Positions 24,420 through 32,341 of a stretch of 36,568 nt of DNA are shown in pieces (positions within the stretch are counted from its first letter, which is position 1; each line of letters opens with the position of its first letter). The notes under the pieces were generated by a model that saw only the letters and a program-made list of their open reading frames with translations, made no database searches and was not told the DNA's origin. The position numbers were made by a program, and so were the translations under genes. Source of the stretch: an uncultured Oscillospiraceae bacterium (GTDB taxonomy: Bacteria > Bacillota > Clostridia > Oscillospirales > Oscillospiraceae); contig CAKTVW010000024.1 of the NCBI GenBank assembly GCA_934630495.1, positions 1 to 36,568 on the forward strand. The letters are read 5' to 3'.

Positions 24420-27400
24420 ATGTCCGAATTGAAGATGGTATCTCCGCTTCTGGATCAAATGGTCGTCGAACGGGAGTCCCCCGGACATAACGGCCGCACC
24501 TGCTACATTCTGCGCAATACCGCCAACGGCGAACGCTTTGTGCTGAAGCTGCTGTCCGTGCCGGAATCCGACCAGCAGATCCGCGCTCTGATCCTTTCGG
24601 GCGCTTATGCCGACGAGGCCGCCGTCCACGCGTACTACGGCCGCGTCGTGGACGACATCAAAACGGAGCTGGAAGCCGGGAAAACGCTGGCAGCCTCCGG
24701 GTGCTTTGCCGGCGCTGTGGACTATCAGGTCATTCCGAAGGAATCCGGCGTAGGCTTTGACGTCTACATACTCTACCCGCTCAATATTCCGCTGAGCGAT
24801 TTCATGTCCGAACGCGCCATGACGAATCTGCGGGCCATCAATCTCGGCATCGACCTGTGCGATGCGATATCGGCCTGCCGCGAAGCCGGTTATCTTTTTG
24901 AGAACGTAAAGCCGGAAAACATTTTCTTCATGACCAACGGCAAATTCCTGCTCGGCGACCTCGGCCTTGTCCCGCTGGAGGACCTGCGGTATGCCTCCGT
25001 TCCGGAGGAATATATCGGTCCCTTCTCCGCTCCGGAGCTTTCCGATATCACTGCCTCGCCGAATACGACGATCGATCTGTACGCGCTGGGCATGGTGCTC
25101 TACCGCGTCTACAACGCCAATCAGGGACCCTTCGAGGACGAAAACACCGGTGAAGCCATGGCCGAAAAGCTGCGTCTGACCGGGAAGCCGCTGCCGACGC
25201 CGCTCTACGCCGACTACGAGCTTGCAAGCATCATTCTGAAGGCCTGCGCCTTCCGTCCCGAAAACCGCTTCCGTTCGCCGGAGGACCTCAAGCAGGCACT
25301 GATGCTCTACATGCAGCGCAACGAGGTCAAGGACGACCTGATCATCCCGCCGATCGTAACGGCGGCCCCTGTCGAAGAAGCGGCGCAGGATGAGCCGGAG
25401 ACGGACGAGCCGATGCGAATGACCGATGCCGAACAGCTTGACGACACCTTCCGCAAGAGCTTCTCCCCGGACCTTTCCGGCGGCGGCACCGAAGCGGATA
25501 TCGATGAAACGGCCGTTACACCGCCCGCAAAGCCCGCACCGGTCAAAAAAGCGCCGGAGCCGCAGCCCGAGCAGGAGGCTGAGGAGGCCCCTGCCAAGGA
25601 AACCTCCGAGGAAGCTCCCGCCGAGGCGGAGAGCAGCGACGCACCGCAGGAACCGGGATTCGAGCAGGCATCCGAGACGTCCGAAACGTCCGAGAGCGAC
25701 GAAGAGATCGATCCGGATCAGATAGATCTCGATACACTGCTCGCCTCGGTCAACGAGGTCATGGGCGAAGCGCCCGAGAAACAGGAGAACCGGTCCGAGA
25801 CGCCCTCGGACGAGCCGAAGACCGCCGCCGAGGAAGCGCCGACCGCAGAGCACGCCTATGTCGACACCGACGCCGAGGAGCTTTCCGAGGAGGAGGAAGC
25901 CGACGCGCCCCGACGCCGCACAAAGATCGGCCTGATCTGCGCACTGACGGCCCTGATCCTCGGCATCGGCGCAATCGCCTACTTCCTTCTGACATGGTAT
26001 TTTGTCGATGTGACGAAGCTTCAGGTCGTTTCGTGCACAACGGAAAAGCTGGTCGTGGAGCTGGTCACGGACGATGCGCAGGACTGCTTTGTCCTGACGT
26101 GCAAGGACAGCTACGGCAATGTGCGCGTGCCCGCCCGAAACGGCAATCAGTACACCTTCAGCGGCCTCAGCGCCGACACCACTTATTTTGTCTCGGTAAA
26201 CGCCGCACAATACCACAAGCTGCGAAACGCCTCCGCGTATAACATCAACGTCTCCACGCCCGAGGCGACCGAGATCTCCGCCTTTACCGCTAAGCGCGGA
26301 GAAAAGGACGGCGACGTTCTGCTTTCCTTCGAGTACGACGGCCCCGCGCCCGACCGCTGGCACCTGACCTACTCCGGCGAAAACAGCAAGGACGAAAAGT
26401 CGGCTGACTTCACGGGCACCTCCTTTCTGGTATCCGGTCTGAACAAAGAGGAGCTTTACACCTTTAATCTCGTCGGCAGCGACACCTTCTTCGTCAGCGG
26501 ACAGACGAGCGTTCAGTATGAGCTGCTTCCGATCGTAGAGGTCCATGACCTCGCCGTCTCGGACATCAATAACGGCGTCGTCTCTCTCTCATGGAGCTGC
26601 GGCGAGAACCGTCCGAAGGAATGGACCGTCACCTGCGTGGCGGGCGACAATTCCTATAACTGGACGACGGACAAGACCACGCTCGACATCAAGATGAAGG
26701 ACTATTCCGTCGCATACACCTTTACGATCACCGCAGGCGGTCTGGATACCCCGGCCACCGTGGTGCTGCCCGCAAATCCCATCGTCGCGCACTCGCTTAC
26801 GGCCGCGCTTGCGGACGACGGCTCCGTCGCCGTAACATGGGATGCGCCGATCGCCGCTCCCGCAGGCGGCTGGTATGTCACCTACCGCCCGGAGGGCAGT
26901 CTTCACGCCCCCGCCTTTGCCGAGGTGCAGGAGACGCAGGTCACTCTGAGGGACCTGATCCCCGGCGTGACCTATGAGATCGGTCTGGCGCTGACGCCAG
27001 CAGATTCCTCGTCGCAGATCTTCGGCGAGACGGCAACGACCGTTACCACGCCCGCCGCCGGAGCCTTTGATCTCTACGCCGTGCTTCCCAGACCGCCCAT
27101 CGGCGCGTCGGAAAGCTTTATCGCAATGTTCGGCAAGCCCGACAAGGAGACGTGGGACTACCGCGATCTCAGCGACCGCAGAAGCAGCGGCCGCTTCACC
27201 GCAGGAGAAGAAATTGCCTTCTGCCTTGAGGTTTCGAGCATGACCGCCTCGGACGACCCCATACGCCTCACCTATGTCGTTCGGGATTCCGACGGCAAGG
27301 CGGTCAACGACGTTTCCCGCGATCTGACATGGAACGAGATGTGGTTCGAGCGTCACCATGCCAACGCAATCCCGATGCCCGCCGCCGAAGACGGCAGCGC

Positions 27401-27476
27401 CGTTCCGGGAAGCTATACTTTTGAAATTTACGTTAACGGGAGGCTCTTGGCTTCCATCGGCTTTACCATTGCGTAA
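24420..27476 (+). CDS. Kinase-like (probable pseudokinase) receptor with FN3-type ectodomain
   Basis: The protein has 1018 aa from the ATG at 24420, 9 nt after AAGGAGG. Residues 15-300 are a Ser/Thr-kinase fold. The Lys of FVLKLL (K43) and an acidic helix (E83/E85) are present, as are KPEN (164-167), DLG (180-182), SAPE (203-206) and TTIDLYALGMVLY (D219). The catalytic HRD is replaced by FEN (160-162), removing the catalytic Asp, and the Gly-rich loop is poor. A 190-residue acidic Pro/Glu/Ala linker, one TM helix (about 503-525) and about four FN3-like repeats (532-870) follow, then a C-terminal beta domain. It resembles a PASTA-kinase layout with different ectodomains. Loss of phosphotransfer is inferred, not shown. 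Confidence 0.85.
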   Translation: MSELKMVSPLLDQMVVERESPGHNGRTCYILRNTANGERFVLKLLSVPESDQQIRALILSGAYADEAAVHAYYGRVVDDIKTELEAGKTLAASGCFAGAVDYQVIPKESGVGFDVYILYPLNIPLSDFMSERAMTNLRAINLGIDLCDAISACREAGYLFENVKPENIFFMTNGKFLLGDLGLVPLEDLRYASVPEEYIGPFSAPELSDITASPNTTIDLYALGMVLYRVYNANQGPFEDENTGEAMAEKLRLTGKPLPTPLYADYELASIILKACAFRPENRFRSPEDLKQALMLYMQRNEVKDDLIIPPIVTAAPVEEAAQDEPETDEPMRMTDAEQLDDTFRKSFSPDLSGGGTEADIDETAVTPPAKPAPVKKAPEPQPEQEAEEAPAKETSEEAPAEAESSDAPQEPGFEQASETSETSESDEEIDPDQIDLDTLLASVNEVMGEAPEKQENRSETPSDEPKTAAEEAPTAEHAYVDTDAEELSEEEEADAPRRRTKIGLICALTALILGIGAIAYFLLTWYFVDVTKLQVVSCTTEKLVVELVTDDAQDCFVLTCKDSYGNVRVPARNGNQYTFSGLSADTTYFVSVNAAQYHKLRNASAYNINVSTPEATEISAFTAKRGEKDGDVLLSFEYDGPAPDRWHLTYSGENSKDEKSADFTGTSFLVSGLNKEELYTFNLVGSDTFFVSGQTSVQYELLPIVEVHDLAVSDINNGVVSLSWSCGENRPKEWTVTCVAGDNSYNWTTDKTTLDIKMKDYSVAYTFTITAGGLDTPATVVLPANPIVAHSLTAALADDGSVAVTWDAPIAAPAGGWYVTYRPEGSLHAPAFAEVQETQVTLRDLIPGVTYEIGLALTPADSSSQIFGETATTVTTPAAGAFDLYAVLPRPPIGASESFIAMFGKPDKETWDYRDLSDRRSSGRFTAGEEIAFCLEVSSMTASDDPIRLTYVVRDSDGKAVNDVSRDLTWNEMWFERHHANAIPMPAAEDGSAVPGSYTFEIYVNGRLLASIGFTIA

Positions 27477-27551
27477 GCCTTCTCTCCGATATCGGCCTTA
27501 GCGCCTTCTGATAAAAAAATATTAGCCTGTGTGCTGAAAAGGAGGTTACCT

Positions 27552-27815
27552 ATGCAAAACTGGTTTGTCGTGGTCATGGGCCTTGCAACGGTTTTTGTCG
27601 TTCTGACTCTGATCATCGTCCTGTGCAAGCTTCTCGGCGTGGTCTGCCAATCGCTCGGCAAGAAATCCGCTCCCAAGGAGGAAGCAGAAGCGCACGTTGA
27701 CGACTCCGCGATCCCCAACCGTGCCGAATTTGTCGCGGCTGTTTCCGCAGCCATCGCCGAAGCAAGCGGCACCGACGCATCCGCCATCCGCATTCTGTCC
27801 ATTAAAAAACTGTAA
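27552..27815 (+). CDS. oadG: Oxaloacetate decarboxylase gamma subunit (OadG family)
   Basis: The 87-aa protein starts at 27552, behind AAAGGAGG. One N-terminal TM helix (WFVVVMGLATVFVVLTLIIVLCKL) has the OadG-type GLATVFVVL pattern, followed by a charged cytosolic tail and IRILSIKKL end. OadG anchors and assembles the decarboxylase on the OadB membrane subunit. First gene of a four-gene operon. Confidence 0.9.
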   Translation: MQNWFVVVMGLATVFVVLTLIIVLCKLLGVVCQSLGKKSAPKEEAEAHVDDSAIPNRAEFVAAVSAAIAEASGTDASAIRILSIKKL

Positions 27816-27835
27816 AAAGGAAAGGGTAACAAAAA

Positions 27836-28180
27836 ATGAAAAAATATCGTGTCAATGTCAACGGTTCTCTCTATGAGATCGAGATTGAAGAAATGGATGC
27901 CTCCTCCGCAGCGGCAGCTCCCGCAGCCGCTCCCGCCGCGAAGCCCGCTCCCGCCCCCGTCGGCGCAGGCGCGCAGGTCAAGGCGCCGATGCCCGGCACC
28001 ATTCTGGACGTGAAGGTCCAGGCCGGTCAGAATGTCAAAAAGGGCCAGATCCTCGTGATTCTTGAGGCTATGAAGATGGAGAACGAGATCCTCGCTCCGT
28101 GCGACGGCAAGGTCTCCGGCGTCAATATCCGCAAGGGCGACAATGTGGAAACTCAGGCTCTGATCTGCACCATCGCGTAA
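27836..28180 (+). CDS. Biotin carboxyl carrier protein of the decarboxylase
   Basis: The protein has 114 aa. A short N-terminal strand region (KKYRVNVNGSLYEIEIEE), an Ala/Pro hinge (about residues 24-47) and a biotinyl domain with the AMKM biotinylation site (EAMKMENEI, Lys near 80) make it the mobile CO2 carrier between the carboxyltransferase and OadB. In many bacteria this domain is fused to the C-terminus of OadA; here it is a separate gene, like GcdC or MmdC. Confidence 0.94.
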   Translation: MKKYRVNVNGSLYEIEIEEMDASSAAAAPAAAPAAKPAPAPVGAGAQVKAPMPGTILDVKVQAGQNVKKGQILVILEAMKMENEILAPCDGKVSGVNIRKGDNVETQALICTIA

Positions 28181-28207
28181 TTCTGTTTGTAATAAAGGAG
28201 AATTACT

Positions 28208-29602
28208 ATGTTTAAAAATAACAAAAAGATGCATCGGCTGATGATCGCTCTGCTGGTGCTCGGCCTGCTGGTGTGCCTGTGCTTCACCTTCGCATCCGCC
28301 GCAGGCAAGGCCTACGAAACGGCCGGTGATGACACCGCTGCCGAGACCACCGCGATCAAAACCGACGACGGACAGGAAGCGATCTCCAATAAGCAGGCGC
28401 TGCTGAACTTCATCGATCAGGCCGGCATCACCATGCTCATTAAAGAAGCAAACTGGAAAGCGCTCGTCATGATCGTCATTTCCTTTGGTCTGCTGTACCT
28501 TGCCATCGGCAAGGGCTTTGAGCCGCTGTTGCTGCTGCCGATCGCTTTCGGTATGCTTCTGACCAACCTCCCCGGCGCGGAAATGTACCACACCAGCATT
28601 TTCATTAACGAAACCGGACACATCGATTGGTCCGCCTTCTCAAGCGGAAACTTCGGCCTGATCGACGTGCTGTACCTCGGCGTCAAGCTGCAGATCTATC
28701 CGTGCCTGATCTTTATCGGCGTCGGCGCAATGACGGACTTCGGCCCGCTGATCGCCAACCCCAAGAGCCTGCTGCTCGGCGCTGCCGCACAGCTCGGCAT
28801 CTTCATCGCCTATCTCGGCGCGCTCCTCATCTCCAAGATCGGCATCAGCGGCCTGAGCTTCACGCAGGCCATGGCCGCGTCTATCGGTATCATCGGCGGC
28901 GCGGACGGCCCGACGGCCATCTACGTCACCTCCAAGCTTGCAAGTGAGCTTCTTGGGCCGATCGCTATCGCCGCATACTCCTACATGGCGCTCGTCCCGG
29001 TCATTCAGCCGCCGATTATGAAGGCTCTGACCACCAAGAAAGAGCGTCTGATCCGCATGGACGCACTGCGCACGGTCTCCAAAAAGGAAAAGATCATCTT
29101 CCCGATCGCCGTTACCTTCTTTGTCGCGCTCTTCGTTCCCTCTGCAACACCTCTGGTCGGCTGCCTGATGCTGGGCAACCTGTTCCGTGAGTGCGGCGTC
29201 GTGGACCGTCTGTCCAAGACTGCGCAGAACGAGCTGATGAACATTGTCGTCATTCTGCTCGGCATCTCCGTCGGCGCTACCGCACAGGCCGACAGCTTCC
29301 TCACCCCGCGCACCGTGGGCATCGTTATCCTCGGCGTTATCGCCTTCGCGGGCGGCACCGCAGGCGGCGTTCTGCTTGCCAAGTTCATGAACCTGTTCCT
29401 GCCGGAAGGCAAGAAGATCAACCCGCTGATCGGCTCGGCCGGTGTTTCCGCCGTCCCGATGGCCGCGCGTGTCTCGCAGAAGGAAGGCCAGAAGGAAGAC
29501 CCGAGCAACTTCCTGCTCATGCACGCTATGGGCCCGAACGTCGCGGGCGTTATCGGCTCCGCCGTCGCCGCCGGTGTATTCATTGCCCTGTTTGCTCGTT
29601 AA
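28208..29602 (+). CDS. oadB: Na+-translocating decarboxylase beta subunit
   Basis: The 464-aa integral membrane protein has family motifs GVGAMTDFGPLIANPKSLLLGAAAQ and GIIGGADGPTAIY, and a C-terminal GTAGGVLLAKFMNLF...NPLIGSAGVSAVPMAARVSQ. OadB/GcdB/MmdB couples decarboxylation of carboxybiotin to Na+ export. The first 90 or so residues include a signal-like TM segment (LMIALLVLGLLVCLCFTFASAAG) and an acidic Thr-rich stretch before the conserved core; this makes it longer than the usual 370-430 residues. Start has AAGGAG. Confidence 0.96.
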   Translation: MFKNNKKMHRLMIALLVLGLLVCLCFTFASAAGKAYETAGDDTAAETTAIKTDDGQEAISNKQALLNFIDQAGITMLIKEANWKALVMIVISFGLLYLAIGKGFEPLLLLPIAFGMLLTNLPGAEMYHTSIFINETGHIDWSAFSSGNFGLIDVLYLGVKLQIYPCLIFIGVGAMTDFGPLIANPKSLLLGAAAQLGIFIAYLGALLISKIGISGLSFTQAMAASIGIIGGADGPTAIYVTSKLASELLGPIAIAAYSYMALVPVIQPPIMKALTTKKERLIRMDALRTVSKKEKIIFPIAVTFFVALFVPSATPLVGCLMLGNLFRECGVVDRLSKTAQNELMNIVVILLGISVGATAQADSFLTPRTVGIVILGVIAFAGGTAGGVLLAKFMNLFLPEGKKINPLIGSAGVSAVPMAARVSQKEGQKEDPSNFLLMHAMGPNVAGVIGSAVAAGVFIALFAR

Positions 29603-29615
29603 GGAGGTTTGAATT

Positions 29616-31049
29616 ATGGAAAAGAAGCCTTTGATGATAACCGAAACCATCCTCCGCGACGCGCACCAGTCTCAGGCTGCAACGCGTATGCGCATCGAGG
29701 ATATGCTCCCCGCCTGCGAAATTCTCGACAACATGGGCTACTGGTCTCTCGAGTGCTGGGGCGGCGCTACGTTCGACGTCTGCATGCGTTTCCTGAACGA
29801 GGACCCGTGGGAGCGTCTGCGCACGCTTAAGGCACACATGCCCAAGACCAAGCTGCAAATGCTCTTCCGCGGGCAGAACATCCTCGGATATAAGCACTAT
29901 GCAGACGACGTCGTAGAAGAGTTTTGCAAGAAGTCTATCGAAAACGGTATTGATGTCGTCCGTGTCTTCGACGCGCTGAACGATATCCGCAATCTGCGCA
30001 AGGCTGTCGAAAGCGTTAAGAAGTACGGCGGCTGGGCGGAGGTTGCTCTGAGCTTTACCGTCAGCCCCGTCCACAGCGACGACTATTTTGTCAACGTCGC
30101 CAAGGAGCTGGAAAAGATGGGCGCAGATTCCATCTGCATCAAGGACATGGCGAACCTTCTTCTCCCCTACCACGCCTACGATCTGGTGCGCAAGCTGAAG
30201 GATAACGTCTCCGTCCCCATCCACCTGCACACGCACAACACTGCGGGCACGGGCGACATGGTCAACCTGATGGCCGCTCAGGCGGGCGTCGACATTGTTG
30301 ACTGCGCGCTCTCCCCGCTCGCAAACGGCACCTCCCAGCCCGCGACGGAATCCCTCGTCGCAACGCTTCAGGGCACCGACCGCGACACCGGACTCGACTT
30401 AGCCAAGCTGAACGAAGCCGCCGTCCATTTCCGTAAGGTCGCAGACCGTCTGAAGAAGGAAGGCTATCTGGATCCCAAGGTGCTCGGCGTTGACACGAAG
30501 GCGCTGATGTATCAGGTCCCCGGCGGTATGCTCTCGAACATGCTCGGTCAGCTCAAGCAGGCCGGTGCAGAGGACAAGTATTACGACGTGCTTGCCGAGG
30601 TCCCGCGTGTCCGTAAGGACTTCGGATATCCTCCGCTGGTCACGCCGACCAGCCAGATCGTCGGTACGCAGGCCGTCATGAACGTGATCGCCGGCGAGCG
30701 CTACAAGATGGTCACCAAGGAATCCAAGGGTCTGCTTCGCGGCGAATACGGCAAGCTGCCCGGCGAGGTCAATGAGGAAGTTCGGAAAAAGTGCATCGGC
30801 GACGACAAGGTCATCACCTGCCGTCCCGCCGATCTGCTCAAGCCGGAGCTTGCAAAGTACCGCGAAGAATCCAAGGACATTGCCCGCTGCGAAGAGGACG
30901 TTCTTTCCTACGCGCTCTTCCCGCAGGTCGCGCGCAAGTTCATGGAGAACCGGAACAACCCGCAGGCCGCCGCTCCCGAGGCTCCGAAGGCCAAGCCCGC
31001 CGACCCCAACGCGGTTCGTGAGCTGTACGTCGAGGACTCCGGTAACTGA
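29616..31049 (+). CDS. oadA: Oxaloacetate decarboxylase alpha / pyruvate carboxylase subunit B-type carboxyltransferase
   Basis: The protein has 477 aa with AAGGAGG before the ATG, 13 nt after oadB. The HMGL-like TIM barrel has RDAHQSQAATRMR (metal-binding Asp near the N-terminus), ECWGGATFD, MLFRGQNILGYKHY, KDMANLL and HLHTHNTAGTG (metal His pair). A PycB conserved region follows (TPTSQIVGTQAVMNV). The Lys in FCIKDMA-type position (SICIKDMANL) is the carboxylated lysine of the family. It ends without a biotinyl domain, which is supplied by the separate carrier gene. With OadB and OadG this forms a Na+-pumping oxaloacetate decarboxylase. Confidence 0.93.
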   Translation: MEKKPLMITETILRDAHQSQAATRMRIEDMLPACEILDNMGYWSLECWGGATFDVCMRFLNEDPWERLRTLKAHMPKTKLQMLFRGQNILGYKHYADDVVEEFCKKSIENGIDVVRVFDALNDIRNLRKAVESVKKYGGWAEVALSFTVSPVHSDDYFVNVAKELEKMGADSICIKDMANLLLPYHAYDLVRKLKDNVSVPIHLHTHNTAGTGDMVNLMAAQAGVDIVDCALSPLANGTSQPATESLVATLQGTDRDTGLDLAKLNEAAVHFRKVADRLKKEGYLDPKVLGVDTKALMYQVPGGMLSNMLGQLKQAGAEDKYYDVLAEVPRVRKDFGYPPLVTPTSQIVGTQAVMNVIAGERYKMVTKESKGLLRGEYGKLPGEVNEEVRKKCIGDDKVITCRPADLLKPELAKYREESKDIARCEEDVLSYALFPQVARKFMENRNNPQAAAPEAPKAKPADPNAVRELYVEDSGN

Positions 31050-31072
31050 TACCCGGTCATTAAAATGCAAAA

Positions 31073-31109
31073 CGGGACTGCCGCAGATAATGCGGCAGTC
31101 CCGAATTTT
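31073..31109 (+). terminator. Terminator of the oad operon
   Basis: A perfect 13-bp stem (31073-31085 with 31091-31103), loop GATAA, then AATTTT. It lies 24 nt after the oadA stop. Confidence 0.9.
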
Positions 31110-31124
31110 GAATAGCGACTGCAT

Positions 31125-31162
31125 AAAAGCGCCGTACAGCCCTTTTTAAGGCTGCACGGCGC
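31125..31162 (-). terminator. Terminator of the YitT-family gene
   Basis: A 13-bp stem with one mismatch (31129-31141 with 31150-31162) ends on the minus strand in TTTTATG. It directly follows the convergent YitT gene. Confidence 0.88.
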
Positions 31163-31167
31163 TCGGT

Positions 31168-32034
31168 CTATTTGATCCTCTTAAAGTTGCCCATCGTCTC
31201 CTTCACGCTGGAAAGATAGGCAAAAGAGCCGGGGAAACGCTGGATGATCCGCTGAAACTCCACGATCTGGTGCTTGTTGACCACACAGATCAGCAAGGTC
31301 TTATTGCTGTGCGTAAAGCCGCCGACCGCAGGGATCTCGGTCACGCCGTGGTGCATGGAGTCCATCAGCGCCTTTGACAGCTCCTCCGGCCGATCGGTAA
31401 TGATCTCAAACTTCACGGCCTCCTTAAAGCCCTTGAGCGTAATGTCGCAGACCTTGCTGGAGGTGAAGCAATACAGCAGGCACAGGATCACCGGCTCGAT
31501 CCGGTAGTTATACACGAAGTAGGACGCACCCGCCACGACCGCATTGATGCCGAAAATGACCCAGAGCATATTCTTTTCCGGATATTTATGATGTACCCAC
31601 GCGGCGACAAGGTCCGTGCCACCCGTGCAGCCGTTGCGCTTCATGGCAATACTGTAGCTGAAGCCGCTGATCACACCGCCCGCCAGCGGCGCAAGGATCA
31701 GACTGGTCCCGTTCTCGGTATGGTAACGGATCGCCGAAAGGTCCATGTGGTCCAGCAGGACCAGCGCCAGCGAAAACACCACCGAAAAAATGGCCGAATG
31801 GATCGCGTACTCGTGGTCGACCACAAAGTAAACAAGGACCAGCAGCGGAATATTGATAATGATATTAAGATACGCTACTCGGAAGCCGAATATCTCCTGA
31901 ATGATCGTAGCGATGCCGGGGACCCCGGCCGGAGCAAAGCTGTTGGAAAAAATAAAGACCTCATAGCTGAGCGCCAACAAAAGCGCCGCAAAGATGATCG
32001 CTGCAATATTCTGTACGCGACGAAACCGTGTCAT
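31168..32034 (-). CDS. YitT-family membrane protein with DUF2179 domain
   Basis: The protein has 288 aa from the ATG at 32034, with GGAGG 9 nt upstream; the longer frame to 32142 crosses the promoter. About six TM segments carry the YitT patterns SFAPAGVPGIATII, YLNIIINIPLLVL and GCTGGTDLVAAWVHHKYP. The C-terminal 80 residues are a soluble DUF2179 domain (VKFEIITDRPEELSKALM... HGVTEIPAVGGFTHSNKTLLICVVNKHQ). The YitT family is uncharacterised; a transport role is possible but unproven. Confidence 0.93.
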   Translation of the reverse strand: MTRFRRVQNIAAIIFAALLLALSYEVFIFSNSFAPAGVPGIATIIQEIFGFRVAYLNIIINIPLLVLVYFVVDHEYAIHSAIFSVVFSLALVLLDHMDLSAIRYHTENGTSLILAPLAGGVISGFSYSIAMKRNGCTGGTDLVAAWVHHKYPEKNMLWVIFGINAVVAGASYFVYNYRIEPVILCLLYCFTSSKVCDITLKGFKEAVKFEIITDRPEELSKALMDSMHHGVTEIPAVGGFTHSNKTLLICVVNKHQIVEFQRIIQRFPGSFAYLSSVKETMGNFKRIK

Positions 32035-32067
32035 GCACTGCTTCCTCCATGAGTTATTTCTCTCCCA

Positions 32068-32096
32068 TATATAGCAGTATTTTGTCGAAATGTCAA
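32068..32096 (-). promoter_or_regulatory. Promoter of the YitT-family gene
   Basis: On the minus strand TTGACA (32096-32091), a 17-bp spacer and TATATA (32073-32068), about 34 nt before the start codon. Confidence 0.82.
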
Positions 32097-32120
32097 ATGG
32101 TTTTTTGTTCTTGGGAGCGG

Positions 32121-32149
32121 TTGACAAGCCCCCGCCCGGCAACTATAAT
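32121..32149 (+). promoter_or_regulatory. Consensus promoter of galE
   Basis: Perfect TTGACA (32121-32126), a 17-bp spacer and perfect TATAAT (32144-32149). Predicted start about 32156, at the left edge of the inverted-repeat element, giving a leader of about 185 nt. It is back-to-back with the YitT promoter. Confidence 0.9.
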
Positions 32150-32152
32150 TAA

Positions 32153-32312
32153 GGAAGCTCTGATTAAATCAACAAGAGCGGTCGTCGAGAGATTTTTTGG
32201 CGGGTTGAGATTTGAAAAGCGCAGGAATACTTTGTGTATTTCAAGCTTTTCGAACCGAAAAGCCGCCGAAAAATATCCGGCGACAGCCGCAGGCGATTTA
32301 TTCAGAGATTCC
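32153..32312. repeat. 160-bp MITE-like inverted-repeat element in the galE leader
   Basis: Ends are imperfect 18-bp inverted repeats: GGAAGCTCTGATTAAATC (32153-32170) and GATTTATTCAGAGATTCC (32295-32312), 16 of 18 matching. Inside are nested arms: TTTTTTGGCGG/CCGCCGAAAAA, GAAAAGC/GCTTTTC and GGAATAC/GTATTTC. No coding frame of its own and no clear target duplication. As RNA it would fold into a long hairpin. A non-autonomous transposon remnant fits, as does a structured leader. Confidence 0.6.
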
Positions 32313-32341
32313 TCAAAATAAGGAAACGGAGGGCTGAATAT

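Noticed and set aside
25543..25737. Repetitive Pro/Glu/Ala coding in the kinase linker as a tandem DNA repeat
   Set aside because: The bases do not form regular repeat units; it is ordinary low-complexity linker coding.
24414..26546. A 710-codon minus-strand open frame opposite the kinase-like gene
   Set aside because: It arises from codon bias of the plus-strand gene; no signal, motif or start context.
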